A DNA stretch of 64,000 nucleotides, taken from NCBI GenBank assembly GCA_029582165.1, contig CM055880.1:3534001-3598000 (forward strand), written 5' to 3'. The position numbers were made by a program, and so were the translations under genes. The notes beneath the pieces are model-generated. The model did no database searches, was not told where the DNA came from, and saw only the letters and a program-made list of their open reading frames with translations. Below are positions 48,510 to 58,900 of this stretch, one piece after another. Origin of the DNA: Portulaca oleracea (taxonomy: Eukaryota; Streptophyta; Magnoliopsida; Caryophyllales; Portulacaceae). Within the stretch, counting starts at the first letter, position 1. Every line of letters starts with the position of its first letter.

Positions 48510-49247
48510 TTAAGCCCAGGGACGACGTCGTTGGCAGGTTCCATGAATTACCAAGGTACCAGGGATGACCGGACGGCACACCAACCTTCCACAACAAGGA
48601 GGTGTTCCTTGAACCATGGTGCAAAATGCACCTCGTGGTAAACAATGCTCATCTTCCTCAACCATCATTACCTCTTTCTTTATCACCGTCTCGGCTTCTC
48701 CAACTTCTAAAAGTACGTGCATAACACATTATTAAAATTTTTGGACCATTAAAAGCTCAATATATATAATGATTTGTTATATAAGATAAAATATAAATAA
48801 ATAGTGTAAAAATCCGCAAAAAGAAGATTAGGATTTGGATTTTGTAATTACCAGCTCTTTTGTTACAATGGACAGGCCAGTTTCTGGAGCATGTCCCTGG
48901 TTGATCTGGATATATCAAGGGCAAAAGGCAGGTATATCCCTCACAACACTCGATTCCTTCTTTCGGGAAACATATTTCATTACTGCATGATTCATCACTC
49001 TTCCCCACCACTTCTTTAATCACTGTTTGGGCTCCTCCAAATGTTGAAACTACAATTTTACAACAACCACCTCAATTAATTATAAATAATTAAGTTCCAT
49101 AATTAAAGGATAATTATCAAAAATACAAACAACGATTTAATTAATGGGAGATAAATCAATTAATTAAAGAAGACATATATATTACCCATTGCACTAATCA
49201 AAAGCACTGCAAAAACAGCAAACTTGGGAAGCTTAAGGAGACCCATG
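48510..49247 (-). pseudogene. Two-domain knottin gene C, frameshifted in the signal-peptide exon
   Basis: Exons 49247-49186, 49049-48852 and 48706-48510 on the minus strand, with GT-AG introns as in gene D. Exon 2 has domain 1 (C-x4-C-x7-CC-x4-C-x12-C, CCEGYTC) plus an extra cysteine before the exon end. Exon 3 has domain 2 (C-x6-C-x8-CC-x4-C-x13-C), ending RRPWA. Exon 1 is 62 bases instead of 61: five A (49200-49204) where D and the orphan copy have four, which puts a TAG in frame two codons later. Exons 2 and 3 are otherwise open, so this is either a very recent loss or a homopolymer error in the assembly. A single-base correction would make a 151-residue protein. Confidence 0.7.
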
Positions 49248-49311
49248 GTTCTCTGATCCAATGTATTTTAGTTTTAAAGTTGGTTGCTTCATTCTTACAT
49301 GCAAATCCCTC

Positions 49312-49319
49312 TATTTATA
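49312..49319 (-). promoter_or_regulatory. TATA box of knottin gene C
   Basis: TATAAATA on the minus strand within GGCTATAAATAGAGGG, about 65 bp upstream of the ATG. Confidence 0.7.
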
Positions 49320-49887
49320 GCCGGGCCTTTTAATTTCTTCATCATATTATCTCATTCAATTGGAATTCGCCACATACACCAATTATACCGTATATTCCTT
49401 CCGTTCCAAATTATTTGCCCACTATTCCATTTTTATGTCCTAAAATTATGTCCACTTTTCTAAAATCAAAATATTCATTTTATTGAAATTACTAAAATAC
49501 CCTTAATTTGAATTTTAAAAATATTTAAAACTAAAGGTACTATTAGTATTGCATTTTTTCGAAAAATTGAGGACAATAACCCAATTATTAATATTTTATT
49601 ACTAATTGAAATTAGTTTACTGAATTTTTTAAATGTTTTTTTTATACAGGATAAGATCACCACAAATATATCCCATGGACCTCATAATTTTTATTATATG
49701 AAATATTTTGTTTCACGGGAATTAAACTTGATGGGAGCCAAGTGTCAATTATATAACCTTATCTCTCAACTGGTACACATTTGGGATATTTACCACCAAA
49801 ACAAAAAGAAAGGACATTAGCTGCCAAATTCAGATTCACAAGAAGAAAAACGTGCGGAGAAAGTGACTGTATTTTTCCTTTATGTAT

Positions 49888-50230
49888 CTAAAGGGTTTTT
49901 TGGATGCTAATATACTGTACTTTTGGAGTATTGGATAATAATGTACTGAATTTTGAGGGGTGTTGGACAATAATGCACTCGAGATAATTTCGATGATGGC
50001 GAACTTGGTGACAATCTTACGTGACAGACCGAGAAGACAAATATTTTTGGACCAATTCATCTCCTCCACCAGCTACATAGGATTGCCACCAAGTTAGTCA
50101 TTGCCAAAATCATATTGAGTGCATTATTGTTCAACACCCCCAAAATCTGATGCATTATTGTCCGAGTCAAAGTTCGGTAGCATTATTGTCAAATCGCCAA
50201 AAGTTCAGTATATTAGCATCCAAAAAGCCA
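49888..50230. mobile_element. Foldback element with 9-bp target duplication and a visible empty site
   Basis: Flanked by TTTATGTAT at 49879-49887 and 50231-50239. Ends GGGTTTTTTGGATGCTAATATAC and GTATATTAGCATCCAAAAAGCC are inverted copies. The paralogous flank at 26166-26480 reads straight through the site with one TTTATGTAT, confirming the insertion. Confidence 0.85.
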
Positions 50231-50503
50231 TTTATGTATTTGTTTATTTATTATCAATTAAGCACACCAACACATCACGAGCTTAAGTGCTGTAGGAGAT
50301 AGTATAGAACCATGTAAATTATAAAATTATCATGAGATGGTAGTAAAGTGGCAACTATTTTTATCATTCAACATTCTCATCAATGTTCAAGTACGGGTGG
50401 AAATAAAATATTTTCATCAGATGAAAATTATAATGAAAAAAATTTTAGTTAAAAAAAGATATTTAGACAATTAATATTAGATGAAGGAAGTACATGTATT
50501 ATA

Positions 50504-50667
50504 GGCCCCGTTCTTTTATGCGTTGACGTACCCAAACGCAACACAATTGACCGCAACCCTACCGCAATATAACGCAACTTACCATTACTTTTTAACTATT
50601 TCTACCACAACTTAATGCAACGCAAATGCAAACACAACGTAAACACAATGCACAAAAGAACAGGGCC
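50504..50667. mobile_element. Tourist-like MITE
   Basis: Starts GGCCCCGTTCTTTTATGCG and ends CAAAAGAACAGGGCC with ATA on both sides. The interior contains ACCGCAAC repeats. Confidence 0.7.
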
Positions 50668-51103
50668 ATATATCAAAAAAGAAAAATTAAATGGGTACAG
50701 AGAGAGCATGGTGCTCCGAGGCTCACCATCCAATTTTCAAATTTGGGATGTATACCACAATTAAAAAAAATACTGGTTGCAGTGATTCTTTTTATATATA
50801 AAAAGAATATGTGAGACTTTTTCATTTCATTTTATTATTGCAGGAAAGAAGAACTCAACTTCATGAAAGGATTCATCGGGATATGTTATGAATAGTAGAA
50901 TTGTCGGAGGTATTGATCCCTTGATACAAACTTGAAATTTTCCACCTAATTAATTACATTGTAGTTGGAATAGGATTTGAACATCCCACTAATCACCTCA
51001 AGGAACCTACGAACAATGTCGTCCCAAAGCTCAATAAGATGTTTAAATCCTTCTACAATATAAATTAATTACTGACTTCTATCTTAGAGATAACTGTTGA
51101 GTT

Positions 51104-51145
51104 GTCCCACATCGGCCTTTGACACCCATATTGTGGTGTTTATAA
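51104..51145 (+). promoter_or_regulatory. USE-like element and TATA box
   Basis: GTCCCACATCG (51104-51114) matches the plant snRNA upstream sequence element, followed after 25 bp by TTATAA (51140-51145), the spacing of RNA polymerase III U6/U3-type promoters. No known snRNA follows. The same motif also occurs in many plant LTRs, so this may be a retroelement remnant. Confidence 0.3.
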
Positions 51146-51220
51146 TGGATTAGGTCGCCACTCTAAATAGGCTTTTGGGGTTGAATTGAACAGTCATTAT
51201 TTCACAATAACTACTTGTAA

Positions 51221-51603
51221 GGCCCTGTTCTTTTTTGCGGTGGGGTGTGGTGGAATTGTGGTAGGTTATTGGTACGTGGGGTAGGTGAGGAGAGAGAATG
51301 TAAAAAGTAATGATTTATGACAAACTTAGGCCAAAATTATATCCACTTTTTAAAATTAAAACTTTATTTTATTGAAATTACTAAGATATCCTTAATTTGA
51401 ATTTTAAAAGTATTTAACTAGATACGAGAGGTAAAAGTGTAAATAATAATTTTAAATTTTAAATTAAAGGTATTATTAGTATTTCATTACGTAATTGTTG
51501 ATTTTATTTTAATATTTTTTAGACAGGATAAGATCATCGCAAATATATCCTATTGACCTCATAAGCTCACCGCAGTTTGCCAACCGCAGAAAAGAACAGA
51601 GCC
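51221..51603. mobile_element. Tourist-like MITE containing a captured knottin-flank segment
   Basis: Starts GGCCCTGTTCTTTTTTGCGG and ends CCGCAGAAAAGAACAGAGCC, with TAA on both sides. The middle (51331-51564) is not MITE sequence but an inverted copy of 52064-52296, part of the 5' flank of a knottin copy. Confidence 0.65.
51331..51564. repeat. Inverted repeat arm 1
   Basis: By eye essentially identical to the reverse complement of 52064-52296 over about 230 bp. Confidence 0.85.
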
Positions 51604-51649
51604 TAAGTTTTATAGGTTTTGAAAAGGGATGTATCAAATTGTTTAAGAC

Positions 51650-51930
51650 AAACATGACCCATCGACACTATAATTTTCATCTAATGAAAATATTTTGTTT
51701 CCACCAATACTTGAACATTGATAAAAATGTTGAATGATGAGAATAGTTGCCACCTTACTACCATCATCTCATGATAATTTTATAATTTACATGGTTCTAT
51801 ACTATCTCCTACAGCACTTAAGCTCGTGATGTGCTATTGTGCTTAATTAATAATAAATAAACAAATAAATAAATACATAAAGGAAAAATACAGTCACTTT
51901 CTCTGCACGTTTTTCTTCTTGTGAATCTTT
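51650..51930. repeat. Inverted copy of the gene C distal flank
   Basis: Reverse complement of 49800-50440 (minus the foldback element) and of 26166-26480. It forms one side of a large imperfect palindrome centred near 51,000. Confidence 0.75.
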
Positions 51931-52063
51931 ATTTGTCAGCTAATGTCCTTTCTTTTTGTTTTGGTTGTAATATCCAAATGTGTACCAGTTGAGACATAAG
52001 GTTACATAATTGACAGCATAAATTTAATTCTCGCGAAAGCAAAATATTTTATATAATAAAAAT

Positions 52064-52296
52064 TATGAGGTCAATAGGATATATTTGCGATGATCTTATC
52101 CTGTCTAAAAAATATTAAAATAAAATCAACAATTACGTAATGAAATACTAATAATACCTTTAATTTAAAATTTAAAATTATTATTTACACTTTTACCTCT
52201 CGTATCTAGTTAAATACTTTTAAAATTCAAATTAAGGATATCTTAGTAATTTCAATAAAATAAAGTTTTAATTTTAAAAAGTGGATATAATTTTGG
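52064..52296. repeat. Inverted repeat arm 2
   Basis: Partner of 51331-51564; part of the 5' flank of the broken (+)-strand knottin copy. Confidence 0.85.
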
Positions 52297-52698
52297 ATAT
52301 TCAAAAATGAAATAGTGGACAAATAATCTGAGAAGAAGGAAGTATACATTATAATTTGTGTACGTGGCAAATTCCAATTGAATGACATAATATGATGAAG
52401 AAAAAGGAGGGAGTATATGGTATAATTTTGGATATCCAATATTCCATCTGTTGCATATTAATTGTCGTCTTTGGAAATTGTGCAGTCAAATTTTAAAATT
52501 TTTAACCATAAATTTCTCAATATATACAATGAGTTGCTATATAAAATTACTACCATTAGATTTGTAACGAAAAAAACTATCATAAAAGTATAATATTGTC
52601 ATTGTTAACAATATAGTATGTAAGAAATTATCAATTAAAGAGTAACGTTGGAGGCTGTAAAAGTCAAAATTATGACAATTAATATAGAACGGAGGGAG

Positions 52699-52858
52699 TA
52701 TATATGTCTACTTAACTAATTTGCCCCCCAATCGCTGTTTGTATTTTTGATAATTATCCTTTTATTATAGAACTTAATTATTTCTAATAGATAGCTAATT
52801 AAGCGAGGTGACTGTTGTAAATTTGTAGTTCCAACATTTGGAGGAGCCCAAACAGTGA
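52699..52858 (+). pseudogene. Knottin fragment: intron 1 and start of exon 2
   Basis: 52699-52828 matches intron 1 of genes C and D (TTTGTATTTTTGATAATTATCC, ACTGTTGTAAATTTGTAG acceptor). 52829-52858 matches the first codons of exon 2 (PTFGGAQTV). It then breaks directly into the zinc-knuckle codons of a copia gag on the opposite strand. No exon 1 and no domain remain. Confidence 0.8.
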
Positions 52859-54012
52859 GGGATGAAAAATGCAGTGTGACCATTTTTCTTGCAATGGTCA
52901 CAAAACAAGGTTTTTCTTGGATTAGGATTTCTTTGATCACTTGCTGTTTTTGGAGGTCCATTTTGACTATTTTTGGATGCATAAAAAGTTGCTTAATCTG
53001 ACAAAAATTGATTGCTATCATGTACTTGCCTATGTTTCTCTTCTTGACTGAGAGTGGGGTAAACTTGACTGAGAGAGGGAAGAGGTGTCATCATTAGAAT
53101 GTTTCCTCGAAATTGCTGTGTAGCTGTTGTTCAGTCCCATCAAAAATTGTAGCAGCTTCTGCTCCTCAAAATGCACTTCAATCTTCTTGTTTATCCTGAG
53201 ATTGCATACACTTTCCACATTCACATCTTGGGAAGTTGCTGACAGAGCCAATTTCATCCCATATCTTCTTTGCCTTCGTGTAGTAGCTTGATATATCCAA
53301 AGAATCTTGGGAAAGTTTTGATACCTCTTGCTGTACAGAATAGAGTTTGGCCTTATTGCTTTGGCCAAACCTCTATGACAACTCATTCCGCAGATCTTGA
53401 GCCAAGGTTGAGTACAAAACACTATCTCTTATGTTCTTGGACAGTGAGTTGAGGATGCAAGATAAAACCATGTCATTTCCTCTCTTCCAATATGGAAGAA
53501 GAGGAGAATCTTCGGCAGGTCTTGACAGTGATCCATCAACAAATGCCACTTTGTATTTTGCTGATAGTGCAATTGTGGCAGATCTTTTTCATGTGTCGAA
53601 ATCCTCCCTATTGAAAGGTTCAGCAACAAGAGATAACTCAGGCTGGTCAGAAGGATGGATGTATAGGGGATCACATGGATCGATAATGGGAAGCCTATTC
53701 AAAGGCGTTGGGGAAGGAGTATGTGGAGGCTCATCCTTTGGAGTTGTTCCGCTTTCTGACATGATTACTGCGTTGTAGGATCAGATTGAATGAGGCTCTG
53801 ATACCATGAAAACAAGTATCAGCTCAATGAACTACATAAAGAAGAGGGGAGGGCCAAACATAAAGAATGCCTCGTTATTATTGATAGAAAACAAAAGAAA
53901 TGGGAACCCTATGTATACACACAGAACAGACCAAGAAGAAAAAGAAAAGAAAGAAAGCTAACTAACTAAACTACCAACCTAACAAAAATAACTACTAAGA
54001 TGTATTCTAACA
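52859..54012 (-). mobile_element. Truncated copia element (5' LTR and gag only)
   Basis: Single LTR 53807-54012 (+ strand TGAAAACAAG...TTCTAACA), primer-binding site TGGTATCAGAGC just inside (53795-53806), then gag-like frames (53674-53429, 53422-53030 with FLMGLNNSYTAISR) and a zinc knuckle start CDHCKKNGH near 52880-52900. It lacks the rest of the knuckle, all of pol and the 3' LTR. It lies in the intron of the orphan knottin copy at 54373-54436. Confidence 0.82.
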
Positions 54013-54436
54013 ATTACATTTGACTTTATTTCTAAAAAATTGAAATAATTACATATTGATCAAAGTGATGGTTGCAACAAGTAATCATATTTATTGAGTT
54101 GTAAAATTTTTACAAAATTTTTCAACTACCAAAGTTAAAAAGTATATTACCGTTGATTTTAACTCAAAAAATTAAAACGAATATATATATACTGAATGAG
54201 ATGACTCGTGGCAGAAGTTAATAAAATTTATTAAGATATAAATCTTTTTAATGGGTAAGATTTATTTTAGAAAAATTAACGATATGACATTTCTAAGTAA
54301 CATAGTTGAAAAAGGGCTTAACTATGATAGAATTTTCACACCTGTGAACTAATAGGGAAAAGAAAGTATTACCTGTTGCACTTATCAAAAGAGCAAAAAT
54401 TGGAAGCTTGAGGACACAAAGTGAAGCATTCTCCAT
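54013..54436 (-). pseudogene. Orphan exon 1 and partial intron of a multi-domain knottin gene
   Basis: Exon 1 at 54436-54373 encodes MENASLCVLKLPIFALLISATG with an intact GT donor, as in genes A and B. The intron to 54013 matches intron 1 of gene A (AAATGTCATATCRTTAATTTTTC and TTAACTTCTGCCACGAG-like runs). It is cut by the copia LTR, and no exon 2 is found. Promoter homology stops about 20 bp upstream of the ATG, so both sides are lost. Confidence 0.85.
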
Positions 54437-54456
54437 TTTTTCCTCCAAACTTTTGA

Positions 54457-55946
54457 TTATACCCTAGTTTTTAGAGTGGTTACTCTAATAGGGAAGGCAG
54501 TCAAGGAGCAAAAATATAGTTATGTTTATGCCTTATGTTCATATTTTGCTTCAATATAATAGGGTGCCTGCTACCACACTTAAATTCGATTATATATATG
54601 CGTTTCCTTCCTCCTGCCTGGCACTAATGAAAGATGTACGATTAGTGGACTATAATGGTGTTTCAGAGATTTTTCATATTTTTACAATTTTTCACAATCT
54701 TCTCATAATTGTAATTTGAGAACTCTATCCTCACAGGGATAATATCGATTATATATGTATCAAACTCTTGTAATATAGATAAAACACGCAATTGTGATAC
54801 AAAATGAGCCCAACATTGGGTCCTACTTATAGCCTAGACAATACAATAAATAGGAACTCCTTGACCATCAAACAACTCCAAACATATTAAAACACAAGTC
54901 CAAAATGCGATAACCAGCACGACCCGATCCGTAGGATATGACTCGTGTCCGTATGGCCTGATCTATCTGTATTAGCCGTTTTCCTAATCATCTTCGGGGA
55001 TTGAAATCCAATAATGCACACTTGCAAAAAGGTCAGGGTTTGCTTAAAATCACCCCAATTTCAAACTGTGTTCAGCCAAATTCAAGGTTAAGGAGATAGA
55101 CAACTCCATACTTTGATCAAAGACCTCATCATTCACAGTCAAACTCTCTCATAAAACACAATTGACCATATACAAGGCCATATCCAAACACAATTGAAAG
55201 TCAAACCCACTGGGCCACAGCCAACTAAGGATCTGTTTGGAAGGGGGTTATAAATAAAAGTAACAGTCGATCGATAAGAGTAAGGGAGGGTGAGAGTAGG
55301 TAAGTATGTAATGGTAACTAATATACCCTTGTTTGGGAAGTCTTTTTGAAATTAAAACATTCTGGTATTTAACATGTAAGGTTCACCTTAAAATAGATTG
55401 ATAATTGATAGGACGGACATATTTCTTGTGAGAAGATATCGTTAGCCCGTTTTTTTCCGTGTATTTACCTCTTATTAAAAAAAAGTTAAGGAGATCGAAA
55501 TAGGGACCGAGAAAACTAAGGTATGACGATATCGACCAGAACTAAGTCTGCTCGAGAAAGAGGAAATATATCAATGTCAATATTGATCAACGTACGACAA
55601 ACTAGCTTACCCTTTTATTGCCATCTACAAATCAATCAATCAATTTGACATTTTTACTCTTGAGAATGTATATTAAATTAACTCATATATAAACCAAGAG
55701 TTTAAATTTAAAAATAAATAAATAAAATACCAACTATATAAGAACTTAATTTATTTATCGGCGAAAATGGTAGAATCCATTTTCATAACCCATACATAAA
55801 CATAAACATAAACATAACCATCCTACCATTTTTTATTTATAGCGATGGGAGTAGGATAACAAACTTACAAGACCGTAACCTACCTCTCAACAAAGAGATT
55901 AACTTTTATTTAGAGGAACATTAACACTTAAGACTCCCTTAATAAA
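54457..55946. other. No gene recognised
   Basis: AT-rich DNA with unplaced repeat-like stretches (for example 54760-55210). The last part, from about 55790, is the 3' flank of gene D, similar to that of gene C (CCATACATAAACATAAA). Confidence 0.45.
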
Positions 55947-58900
55947 TTAAGCTCGGGGTTGTTGGCAGGTTCCTTGAGCTGACCTGGTAAGAGGAATCAC
56001 TGGGAGGCATTGCAAACGTCCGCAACAAGGGGTTCCTCCAAACATGAAGCACCACTCACCTTCTCGTTTACACACCGCCTGGGTTTCTCCAACTCCTGAA
56101 AATACATCTAAAAAATGTTTAGTAATTTTTTTTTCAACATAGGTAATAGTCCAACCCATCGGGCCCTTATCTCAAGGGTATAACCTAACAGACCCTTATA
56201 ACGGACCGGGATGGGGGATGCCAATGGCTCAAAGATGGGCCCCACTCCAACCCACAACACCTCTCTGAAATGATAAGAGAGAGATGTCGTCCCCAAGATT
56301 CGAACCCTGGATACTTGGGGTAGAAGGTGGACCTCTTGGCAAAAAATGTATAGTACTTAATGCAAAAGGTTTAATTAGATTAGGGTATTATTTAATATTC
56401 ATTGTCGTAGTTAATAAATATTTACTAAACTGTTTGCGATCGATAATCATTACTACTCCCTACTCCTTCGATCCGTTCCATATTTTTTTTCGATCAATAG
56501 GGTCTACTACCCATTTATTTATTAGATGCTTGCACAGTGCCAAGAAGCACACCAATGCCAAGCCATTGCAGTCCAATACATAGCTAATTCACGGCCCAAA
56601 AGGGGTAACCGTGCAAAGTTGACGGGGATTAAACCATGAAAGCAAACATATCAAATACACCTATCAAATACAGAAGACACACATCCTCTCAATACCAAAT
56701 TTGCTAAGAATCATTAAATCTCAAATCCCTTTGTAACTTCCAAAATTGTGCCTCCACTTTCCTTGCTACGATTGACCACCACAATATGAGATTTCCAGAT
56801 CTTCACCCACAAACTTCCATTTTTGTTTCTCATAAACAGTCCTCTGCTCCTCTCCTTATGCAAAAATATATGGTATGGCTGAGAAATTTGCCACCAAAGT
56901 TGCTGCAGAGTAGCCCACTGCCGTCCTCCAAGAAGTTGCCCAAACAACTACCCTCCATTTTGTCTTCTGCAGTACCATTGCCTTATGAACTCCCACACCA
57001 TCAAACACCGCCCCATTTCTTTCTTGCCATAGTGTCCATACAGTTGCAAACCACACTGCCATCCATATCTTCCTCCTCAACCTGTTCCGAAAGTATGTCA
57101 GCATCCATTCCTCATACATTTCCTTCAGGGTTTGTCGTTGCGGTATATAATGTCCCATATCCTTCATAAGGTTGTTCCAAATTTCACATGAAAATGGACA
57201 GTTCAACAGTAGATGGTCAATAGTTTCACCCTGATCCAAGCAAAAAGGGCATTTATAGTTTGACAACTTCCTTTCACCACAATGGACCCTTACATTCTCC
57301 TCCCTTGCCAAAATATCAACATCAACCAGGAACTTGTCAATTCTGCTCGCCGCGTTCTTCCTCATCCACGTATATTCCATGTCAGCAGCAACATCTCAAC
57401 TCTTAGATCATGGATCAGGTCCCTTAGTGCTCTCATACCCGGTGTTAGATGGGTTCCACCCCGCCTTTCCTCAGGAGAAGTCACCTCATTGAAGTCACCC
57501 ATTACGATTATCGGCACTTGCGTATTAGCCCTGATGCTTCTTAGCTCGTCCCACAAAAGTAGTCTGTCTTCATGCTCACTTGGAGCGTAGATTAAGCATA
57601 CCGCATAACTCATCTCATCCTCTTTTATCTATCCTTCAATGCATATCCACCTTTCTCCCTTTTGTTTCTTTGTAACATTAATATACTCCCTATGCCATAG
57701 CATAACCAAGCCTCCAGAACGTCCATCCGCTGGAATATCCAAAGCTTCCACATCTTCATTCCCCCAACATCTTCGTATATCCCATTGATTGAATTTTGAG
57801 TGTTTGGTTTCAACTATTCCTATGACACTCAGCTTCTCCTTGTTAATCAATCTTTTTATTTCCTTCTTCTTGTCAAAAGAACCAAGACCCCGGATATTCC
57901 AAGCGACAATTCTCATCTCTAATCTCTAGAAGATGAGTCGGACTCACCAGTTGCAACTCCTATCCTTCTGCTCTTATGTCTTCTTTCTTTCCTCCTTCCA
58001 GCCTTCTCCAGCCTTTTCTCTAATTTCCTCACAGCCTCTTCTTGGTCTCCTCTGATTCTTAGGCCCCCACGACCCCCAACAAACACCGTTTTCCTAGCTA
58101 CCAGTTTATCAATGTCTCCTTGGTTCATGTTCATTAATAATTGGCTCTCATCATTTCCAAAGTTCTCATCCAGAGCTTCCTGGTTCTCGTGTCTTGGGGT
58201 TTGCATTGCAGTCACCAACCTTTCGTTTCCTTCCTCTTCATTTAGGCCTAGCGCAACAAACATTCTCCTTTTGAGTTCTTCCACCTTTTCAACAAGTCTT
58301 TTTATTTCTCCCATGCTGTCTTCATTTAATTCATCTTGATCATGCTTGGCTCAGCGTGTGATGCTCCTCGATTTTCCCTCAGTCCTGTTGATTGGGCAGA
58401 GACCTTTGGCCTTCTCCCTCCTCCTAGTTCTCCCCAGCTATGGCTTCCATGGCTGTCTCCGGGACTGGTTGATCATCATCATCCCTTCCTGAAGAGCATG
58501 CCTTACATCTTGATGTTGCCTCCGCCATTATACTATTATTTCTCGTATTATGGCGTTCCATGTTCACTTCCCTCACCCAAATTCTGAAGGCACACTCTTG
58601 CAAGTTGAGGATCAGTTCACCCTCAATCCTGCAGAAGGTTCTTGAAAGAATTGCGATCTTCATACTTTTCATCTGTTGTATTTCCTGATCCCAACTGGGT
58701 ATAAATCGTAGTACTTTCCCCCACGGTTCCACACATTTTCTAAAGTTTTCCGCAACCCATCCATGCGGTGGCACTCCGATGACCTCCAGAGTCACTTCTC
58801 TGCAATCGCCTATATCCCAGGGGCTCCATTTCTTCACCTCTGAAAAAAGTTTGTGTATCTCATGTCCACTTTCAAGCTCCTCCTTAGGTTGCTCCCCCTC

